From positions 1 to 64,000 of the forward strand of contig JAOTON010001129.1 in NCBI GenBank assembly GCA_034440635.1: a stretch of DNA of 64,000 nucleotides, in the 5' to 3' direction. The translations under genes and the position numbers were made by a program. Below are positions 56,425-64,000 of this stretch, in pieces. The stretch's first letter is position 1. Every line of letters starts with the position of its first letter. Under the pieces are notes generated by a model. The model did not search any database. It saw only the letters and a list, made by a program, of their open reading frames with translations, and was not told the origin of the DNA. Source of the stretch: Lepas anatifera (lineage: Eukaryota; Arthropoda; Thecostraca; Lepadidae).

Positions 56425-56890
56425 ATGGCTTTGGTCTTCATCAGATGATTACCTCAGCAACCTACCGTAGTTCTGGCTCAGTTATAGACATTATTGCTTC
56501 CAACACACCCAGTGATCTGATCGTCTCAGGCTCTAAACACTGCGATATAGCCCTCACAACTTCACCCGTGTATTGTTCCGCGTGAAAAGGCGCCGCCCGT
56601 CACCCATCACCACAGAAGCACGGAGCTGGAATGCCATAGACATCGACCTATTCTGTGCCTATCTTGCGAACGTTAACTGGTCTCCAGTGTTCACCATCCA
56701 CGATCTAGACAAACAAACTGACTACTTTATTTGTTAGATTACGTCCGCCCTTGATACGCACGCCCCTCTGCGCCGGGTGAGAATCCGCAATCCCCACCCG
56801 CCTCCAATCAGCGAAACACCAAGCGATTGGCTGCGGAGCGGCGGGCAGCTCTACACCGGTCAGACCAGGGTAATAGAGGACGGGTACACC
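56425..56890 (+). pseudogene. CR1/Jockey-like LINE: end of endonuclease and linker
   Basis: The frame reads LHGFGLHQMITSATYRSSGS, VIDIIASNTPSDLIVSG, then DIALTTSPVYC. This is the Q-x-I...R...S-x-I-D-x-I segment at the end of CR1-type endonucleases. It breaks off near 56890. The matching pre-RT region starts at about 61860, so both may be parts of one element separated by about 5 kb of other DNA. Confidence 0.65.
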
Positions 56891-59800
56891 AAAGTTTAGT
56901 AGTGCAAGCCGCTAGATAAGCAGATCAAATATGCGAAAATATCGTTGCATTGCCACAATTTTCTCTTCAAAATTAAGAAATGGCTCGAACAAGATGAAAA
57001 CAGCAGCTAAAAGCTCAAAAAAGAAAATTAAATGTATTTTTGTCTCCATCATTTAGGAGAACTGGGAAATTCTTCCCAATTTCTTCCAAACTAAGACTAA
57101 ATATGGGCGCTCCCAAATAGCGGCAAACTCTGCGCTTTTTGTTCACTCAGTTTTCAATAGAAATTGAAAACAATTAGGTATCGGACGCATTTTGTTTGTT
57201 GCAAAGCTATTTATTAGATAGTTTGTTTTACAGCGGATGTGAATTAAGTTACGAAAACTTACCGAGATTGGTTGCAGTCAGTTTGAACCCTCTCTCTTTT
57301 ATCTTTTTTTAAGGAAAAGGTATTTTTGTTCCTCAAGAGTCAAGATACTGCGTGTTGGGCCATATTTGTGTGCCAAAAAAGGAACTCACTAAATAGAGTG
57401 AGTTCTTGCAGCTTGTTAAAACAAGTGATTGGAGTCCAATTTGTGGAGAAGCCTTCCTTCCTTCCTGAGTTCTTGGTCAAAAGTTCAGTCTAGGCAGGTA
57501 AGTTTGTATTCTGACTCCACACTCACTAATTTTGGTTACCTAACAACTCTGATTGCCTGTTTTGCTTTAGTTTGAAGACTAGCAGCAGCTATATTGCACT
57601 CTGTAAACCAAAATAGAGATGAAGTGAGATGAAATCAGTTAAACCTGTGCAAGGTTTCAGTAGTGTTTATGTTTTTTTTGTTGAGCGGCTGCAGCATCAA
57701 CTGTAGTCTACGCTGGAACACATTCCTTGTGTTTGGTGTGTTCTCCTAGATGTTTGGCATGTGGACTCTGATATCAGGGCAGGATTGAGTAATCCAAAAA
57801 AATCTTTCTGAGGTGGAAAAGAAAATGGTATTTTTTCTGGTCCTGTTGCAGCCGTGATCCAAAACCTTATTAAGTGTGATTTCTTGAGACGCTAACTTGT
57901 GAAAACTTCCACATGTGATGCGTCTTTGGTATCAGCAGTGAGCTATTTCCAGCTTTCAAGATTGCTTAACTTCTAAGAGTGACTTTGTAGGTTATTGAGC
58001 TGCAGTACTTGTTTTTTATAGGTGTAAGAAATAGTCCCAGTTTCCATTCATAGTCGAGCGTGGCCACACATAGTTTTCGGATGCAATCAATATGGTTAGA
58101 GCTTTTGGCAATGGTAACCATTTTCAATCCAATTCTTGTAAATCCACATCCAACAAGATCTGGCAGGATTTGGCATTGTGATGGTAAAAATTTTCCTTAC
58201 AGTGCAGATATAAAGGAGAGTAGACTGGAGAGGCTTTACTTTCTTATAACTTTAGGCTTATAACTTTCTTTTTTATTAGACAAAACTAAAAAAAACAAAA
58301 TTGTATCAACACTTCAGAAAAACATCATTAACAAAATTCATCAACAGAACAGTTAACCCTTAAACAAAACTTTAAACATATGTGAAGGGAGAGTGAAAGA
58401 AAACTTGAATGGTGCAGGGGTCGAAAAACTTACCATTTTGGCATTCTAAATGGTGACAGCCCAAGGTGGACAAGATGACAAAAATTAGCTGATATGTTTC
58501 CTCCAGACGAATAACGGAACAAATAGCCAAAATTTGCACATGCAATTTTAAATCGCAATATTTTTCAACAACTAAGATGGTCCAAGAGTATCCCTAGGTA
58601 TCCTACTAACTCAAAACGTGCCACATTTTGCAGCCTTGGGTGGTGACACATTTATGGTTTGGCATTTTCAATGGTGACAACCTGAACACTTTTTTGGCCC
58701 CTGGAATGGTGTACCAGAAATGTTGACAAATTCAAGATTGAAGTGTTCTATTGGTTACAGACCCTTTTGTATCCAGCCAAAGTGCCGTCGAAACCGTGAT
58801 TGCTGTATCCTGATTCTCAGGTCTATCTGAATCGCCTCTAGCCCATGAAAACTGAGCCTTTAAGTTACAAATTAGTTGTAAAAAAATAGATGAGAAAAAA
58901 GTTAGGTAGGACTAGGTACTAAATTTGATATGTTTATAATGAGCTGCAAAAGTTGGCAGAATAGCATGACTCCTGACAGAAAATTTGACTATTTTGTCTG
59001 TGGGTACTGAACCAGAACTGGTATCCCACTTGGACATAGTGGGATTCAATCTAAGTGCAATTCCCCAAGCTGATTAGTCTTGCCAAGTTGGGATTGTGTG
59101 TGCACATTTTTAGCTGCATTGCAAGAGAGATGCATGTAGTTTTTTCTAGATGCATATAGTTGCATGCAGGTGTAGTTCACCTGAATATTTTCTTGGACCG
59201 AAACGTTGAGTTTTACCCTTTCCTGATTTTTTTAGCTAATTGTTATCCTTATCCGCACTGTGCTTAGCCTTTTGTTTCCTTCATTGTAGCTTTGGTCTAG
59301 ACATTTAGACATTTTTAGCTTTGGTCTAGAGTTTTAGTTCACACACACACTCACACACACAGTTTTAGTTTATGCACAGACCATGCCACGTCTCATCTGT
59401 GCTTTTGCACCGATTTTCCGTGGCAAAAGTACAGCACTGTCTGCACAGCACTGTCGTGGCAAAAGCACTGTCCCTTCGCGCTCTTTTTTTGCTGATTTTA
59501 GCAGTGTCTCTGGGAGTGTACTGGGTGGGTTTTAGCTTTTGATCCTGGTCTGGGGTTTTTCTTTTTCCTTTTAGAGTTTCAAGTACTGACTACACTGCAC
59601 ACTTTTTAATGAGTTGTTTTCAATTCTTAGTCACTGCAAACAAGTTTGCGCCATTGAAATGTATTGGGCAAGCTACACTACGCAAAAGGAGAAAACGAAA
59701 AACGTCATTAAAAACGAAAAAAATGTCCTCATGAAACTATAAAATGTAGTTGAAAAGCAAGAAAGTGAAAAACTATTTAGTTTGGTATTTGAGCCGTATT

Positions 59801-59974
59801 TCGTTTGTTCACTTTATGATTATTGTTTACGAGTGTGAGGAAGTTGTTATAGTCGTTACTGGAGCAGTTGGCGGCGTCGTGGGGTGGTTAATCAAATATT
59901 GAAGATATTTGGATAATTATTGTGTATGCTAGGAAGACCGCATTGTGACATTTGGCAATACACTTGCGTGGAAT
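56891..59974. other. 3-kb AT-rich block, nothing recognised
   Basis: No gene, SINE or inverted repeat is supported. A short motif TTTGGCATT(C/T)T..AATGGTGACA recurs near 58436 and 58660. The word AATTGAAAACAA near 57163 has its complement near 59614, with loosely similar flanks, so the block could be a decayed transposon; the evidence is too weak to call. (CA)-rich 59340-59361. Confidence 0.4.
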
Positions 59975-60273
59975 CAGTGGTGGATCCAGCACTTCATTTT
60001 GAGGTGGGGGGGGGGCTAGTGGACTCGACCACCACCCACCAACGCCTCAGGTCAGTCTTCGCCTATGCACTCTCTGTATATGCCAGTCTAGCTAATAAAA
60101 CCAATCTTGGAATGACGGAATGATGTAATGCGTTACAGACGAACACATATAGCCTCTCCAGCTGAAGTGCCCTAAAACTCAAATTATCATCAGTCTCCGC
60201 CTATGCATTAGCTATTGGCACTTAAACATGGGGGGGCTTGAGGCCTTAGCCCTCTGCCTCGTATCCACCACTG
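59975..60273. mobile_element. Possible small hAT-like element
   Basis: CAGTGGTGGATCCAGC at the left is mirrored by GTATCCACCACTG at the right, with G-rich interior (poly-G at 60006-60015). The flanking octamers agree poorly, so target duplication is unproven. Confidence 0.5.
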
Positions 60274-60889
60274 CACGGAAGCTATCTATGAGTGATCAGT
60301 AGATATTGCATTCAGATGGTATCTTTTGAATGCGGATGTTTGCAGCGTGGAAAAAATCGCAGGTGCCTGAACTTTTGCATTCTGGTTGACGTAGGCGGAT
60401 CCAGAAAGGTTGGTCCAGGGCCTCAGGTGGATGCAGGGAGTTTGTCCAATGTCCTTCAGATTTTTGTCAAGTATATTTCGAAGTTGATGATTGGATGTTG
60501 GTTTAAAACTAAGTTTGCTTCCCTTTCTTGTCGAGTTTCTTGCCGCTTCGAGAAAAAGCGAAATTATCGCCATACTACATTGAACAATTCCCGTGTCATC
60601 TTTATGAAAAACATATTGAAAGCTTTTTGAGGCATTTAAAAATCATGTTTTCCCCGCAAACGTGGAAATCCAAAAAAGTACCGCGTGTAAAAAATGCAGA
60701 TTATCACTATCTACGCAGTTTTACGTAGCCACGGTAAATTGAGGACAGGTATTGGTCCTAAAATTTCCAGAGTTCATCCGTGCGTTTATTAGATTTAAGA
60801 AAGTAGTTCGGTCAGAGATGCCTTTTTTATCCATTGGTATTTGACCAGTGACAATTTCAGAAATTCCCACTTTCCCTGGTGACGCTTTA
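60274..60889. other. Nothing recognised
   Basis: Contains a lone hAT-like end (GTAGGCGGATCCAGAAAGG at about 60391). Other ORFs are unsupported and overlap on both strands. Confidence 0.3.
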
Positions 60890-61156
60890 CATAGGCAGAT
60901 CTAGGATTGCCGATCGGGGGGGGCACCTTCCCGAGAGGGGGGCGCCATCCGGTCCGGGGTCGCCACTTTTGACGGGCAAAACCTATCAGATGGGAGCAAA
61001 ATCCTATCGGTGGGTGCCGATTTTCGCATCCTGGGGGAGGGGGAAGGGGTGGGAAGCGACATTTCAGGGGGCGCCGTGATCATTTCAGGGGGTGCCGAGG
61101 GTTGATCATGGGGGAGAAAACGTGCCCTCCTTGCCCGCCCCCTGGATCCGCCTATG
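60890..61156. mobile_element. hAT-like element family E, complete
   Basis: CATAGGCAGATCTAGGATT at the left and CCCCCTGGATCCGCCTATG at the right are inverted ends of a 267-base GC-rich unit. Partial copies are at 12574-12722 (left part) and 36590-36705 (right part). It is non-coding. The flanks show no clear 8-bp duplication. Confidence 0.7.
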
Positions 61157-61315
61157 AAGTTGTATTATCATTGTTATATTAGTCGGTGTTGTTTGAAACG
61201 GTTTCGCTAACAGCCAAAATGTCCAGGTGCCCCAAATGATACAACAAATCAGCAGGGTTGGGTCAGAAAGTGAACTTAACCCAAAACGAAACAGGGAACC
61301 ATGCTGCCTCCTCTA

Positions 61316-61361
61316 TAGGCGGTTGGTGTGTCATTAAGCCGGACAATTATTATTATTATTA
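61316..61361 (+). mobile_element. SINE tail with (ATT)n
   Basis: GGCGGTTGGTGTGTCATTAAGCCGG resembles the shared SINE tail and is followed by ATTATTATTATT. The head was not recognised upstream. Confidence 0.45.
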
Positions 61362-61499
61362 GATGACTACTGACATTCCCTGCTTTGCCCCGTTGGTATT
61401 CCATATTGTCCGCTTCTCCCAATTTGGCAAGTGGGTAACAAAGTGGCAGCTCTATCTTTGGTCATGTAGTGAAACATCTGAATGCTCACGAAGAGTTCT

Positions 61500-61655
61500 A
61501 AGCACTCCCTTGATTGAGTAAAAAAAAACAACCAGATCACTCGCAGTGCTCTACCCCAGTGGTTAAAAGCCGATGCCGAGACTGGGATTCGAACTCACCA
61601 TCGCCTGATTTCTAGACCATCGCTCTAACCGCTGCGCTACGCGACCGCCGGCGTA
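61500..61655 (-). mobile_element. tRNA-Ser-like SINE
   Basis: On the minus strand, GGCGGTCGCGTAGCGCAGCG holds the A box, the anticodon loop region GGTCTAGAAATC is tRNA-Ser-like (AGA), and the B box is GAGTTCGAATCCC. The tail runs through GATCTGGTTG and a T-run. The acceptor stem does not close properly, so it is a tRNA-derived repeat and probably not a tRNA gene. Confidence 0.6.
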
Positions 61656-61821
61656 CGGGATGTACGCCGGGAAATTTGCGGCTTACATTTGCATGGTTCT
61701 CGGAAATCGATTTTTTAGGCATTTCTGTACATCTGACGTAAAAATACCAAATTGAAAGTGGAAAGGGCAGGGAACAGGCATTCCAATGACGACGTTATAT
61801 ATCTTCCAACAGCCATAGGCT

Positions 61822-63859
61822 GTGGTTAGCACGTGGTTGAAAATGAGCAATTTAACATGTAAGCCCTATGGAGCAGTCGAATTTGTACGCCGTAACAGTA
61901 TATTGCTGCCAACTAACTTTGGAGGGGCTGGGTCAGACCGGTCGCTGTACCGGACACTGAACCGTCAGGTGCGAGCTGCCATACTCCAGAACACGCGCGA
62001 GAGCATCAGCCAGCGGATCGCTGGGTCCGGGCCCGGATCTGTCTACCGCTGCATATCACCCATCATCCAAGGCAAGAGAGGCGGCGACCAGCAGCAGCCA
62101 AACATCGACCCTGACACACTCAATAAATATTTCGCAGATATTCGCATCAAAACGGCAGCCTCTGTTGCGGCTGCGATACCTGCCACCGCCACTGAGCTGC
62201 CTGTGCCCTTACCCAGGGTCGGGACGACCAGATTTCAAGTCCAGCCTGTGACTGCCGCCGAACTTTGCCTCACGGTGGCGGGTATGAACGCCTCTCGTGC
62301 CAGTGGATCTGACGGCTTCCCGATGGGTTTCTTTAAACGATGTTTTCATTGTATTGCGCATGTCGTACTTTGTAAACACTTGTAAACACGAGTCTTGTCA
62401 CCGGCAATGTTCCTGAATCTTGGAAATTAGCTATAATCGAACCTTTCTTCAAAGGATCAGGATGCCTCAGCGAACCTCCGCGTTCCGGCCAATTTCTCTC
62501 GTACCTTGCATTGCAAAAATTACGTAACGAATTGTTCATCAACAGCTAGCAGCCTATTTCGATCAGAACAATCTCCTTTCCGAAAATCAACATGGATTCC
62601 GCCGATTTCATTTTACCGAAACCGCGCTTTTGGCTGTAACGGACCATGTCTTGCAGGCTATGGATAACGGTAAAATTACTCTTTTGGTACTCCTACATCT
62701 CAGCAAGGGCTTTGACGTCATCGACCACGACAAATCGATCCAAAAACTTTAATTGTACGGGGTAGAGAGCATTTGGTTCCGAAATTACCTTAATGGTCAC
62801 CACCAACAAGTTCGGTTATCACATGGACAAAAACATCCGCTTCAGGCTCATAATATCCGTGGAACGCATCCCCAAAAATCCAAAATTCGTCTCCAAAACT
62901 ACTTTCTGATCGCCTCGCCAACCCCATTGGCGTATATCAGGGAAGATGTCCTGGCCCGCTCCTGTCTAACATCTTCAATGACCCAGGCCTCTACATAAAA
63001 AAAACGACGCTAAAATAATCCAGTATGCATACGATACCCAAATTCTTATTTCTAGAAAAAAGGACCAGCTTTCAGATTTGATTACGAAAATGGATTCAGT
63101 ATTGGAAACACTGTTCAATTGGTTTAGGCAAAACCACATCAGACTGAACGCGACAAAAACACAACTTCTCGTATTAGGAACAAAACAGATGCTTAAAAAC
63201 ATGCCAAAAATCACTCTGACGGTGCAAGGTAGGTACGACTATTGAAGAATCGGATACTGTAAAATATCTCGGACTTATTATGGATCGCTACCTTTCCTAC
63301 GAGCCCCATATCAACAATCTCGTTAAAAAATGTACCGGTTTTTTAGTCGGACTCAGCCATGTGAAACATTTTCTGCCACGTGGACTCATGCCACGAATCG
63401 TCAACGCAGTTGTCCTGTCCAATGTACGCTACTACATCAGTGTTTATGGGAACTGTTCTGAGCGTGGTATGGCGCGTGTCCAGAAGATTCTTAACTTCTG
63501 TGCTAGGATTATTTCTGGAAAAAGGCAAAGCGATCATATTAGCAATGTTTTAAGGGGTTTATAGTGGCTTTTGGCGCGTAATACCGGCCTGTACCACGCT
63601 GTTTGTCTTTTGAGACGCATCATTGATAGTCGAGAACCACACATCATATCAAACAAACTCATCACTAGGCAGAACCCCACGGGAGCCGTCACGCGCCAAG
63701 ACAGTTTGTATATATTACCACCAATTAGAACAGAGCGGAAGGAGACAATTTAGTTACAGGATTGTGCAATGTTATAACCAACTGCCACCGCGTATTAAAA
63801 ACAGCCGATCAACCAGTTTCAAATGGCGTCTGCACGCACACCTGAGAAATTTTCCATAG
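61822..63859 (+). pseudogene. CR1/Jockey-like LINE ORF2 remnant, RT to C-terminus
   Basis: Pre-RT: RSLYRTLNRQVRAAILQNTR, RIAGSGPGSVYRCISPIIQG, MNASRASGSDGFPMGFFKR (61822-62340). RT in broken frames: GNVPESWKLAIIEPLFKG, ENQHGFRRFHFTETALLAVT, LLVLLHLSKGFDVIDH, LYGVESIWFRNYL and QYAYDTQILISRK. The active-site Y-A-D-D has become Y-A-Y-D (63024-63035). Thumb and tail: WFRQNHIRLNATKTQLLVLG, YLGLIMDRYLSYEPHINNLV, KCTGFLVGLSHVKHFLP and VQKILNFCARIISGK (to 63570), then tail fragments to 63859. Many frameshifts; long dead. Confidence 0.85.
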
Positions 63860-64000
63860 TTTTCCGTAGTTTGTACGCGCGCGTGAGAATGGATGTATGT
63901 TATGTTTTTACCTCATCCTTTTAACCGTATGTTTTTTTATATCGTGTGTTTTATGACATATTGACGCGAGACATGAAAAACCAAATAGTTGGATGCTCTC

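Noticed and set aside
56891..59974. Terminal inverted repeats of a 2.5-kb transposon around 57163 and 59614
   Set aside because: Only about 12 bases match well and the flanks align poorly; not strong enough to call.

Overview
The window is animal nuclear DNA from an invertebrate. Genes have introns, intergenic and intronic DNA is packed with degenerate non-LTR retrotransposons, a Penelope-like element, mariner, hAT-like and TTAA-flanked DNA transposons and tRNA-derived SINEs, and there are long (AT)n and (CA)n tracts. I cannot name the species from the sequence.

One host gene is recognisable: the second half of allantoicase (ALLC, ureide/purine degradation) on the + strand. Three exons join in frame: 6306-6465, 42118-42332 and 55251-55502 (stop). 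They are separated by introns of about 35.7 kb and 12.9 kb. The exons are GC-rich islands. Earlier exons lie upstream of the window. Almost everything else is repeat-derived.

Layout. 1-6.3 kb: TTAA-flanked miniature elements (families A and B) and two SINEs. 6.3-16.4 kb: ALLC exon, pieces of an L1-like LINE (endonuclease; separately an ORF1 protein), small GC-rich inverted-repeat elements, more family B copies. 16.45-23.06 kb: left arm of a large inverted duplication, holding a dead LINE, a SINE with target-site duplication, a small hAT element and a 21-bp minisatellite array. 23.1-27.3 kb: remnant of a DDE transposase interrupted by (CA)n, TTAA family C, and a second 21-bp array. 27.3-34.7 kb: an L1/Tx1-like ORF2, split by a TTAA family D element and by a 3.4-kb hAT-like element with about 1.2-kb terminal inverted repeats and an exact 8-bp target duplication. 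36.6-37.3 kb: Ty3/gypsy pol scrap. 38.5-41.8 kb: a Penelope-like element with GIY-YIG endonuclease and inverted pseudo-LTRs, one of them hit by a family A element; the other arm preserves the empty TTAA site. 42.1 kb: ALLC exon. 43.7-46.7 kb: mariner with a CR1/Jockey-like LINE inside it. 47.8-54.35 kb: right arm of the large inverted duplication. 54.6-56.4 kb: SINEs around the last ALLC exon. 56.4-63.9 kb: remnants of another CR1/Jockey-like LINE, mostly with unassigned DNA between.

Two points matter most for the gene. The 6.6-kb inverted arms flank a 24.7-kb loop that contains ALLC exon 42118-42332, so recombination between the arms would flip that exon. And the nesting (SINE in LINE, LINE in mariner, hAT and TTAA elements in L1, TTAA element in Penelope) gives a relative order of insertion for a large inflated intron.
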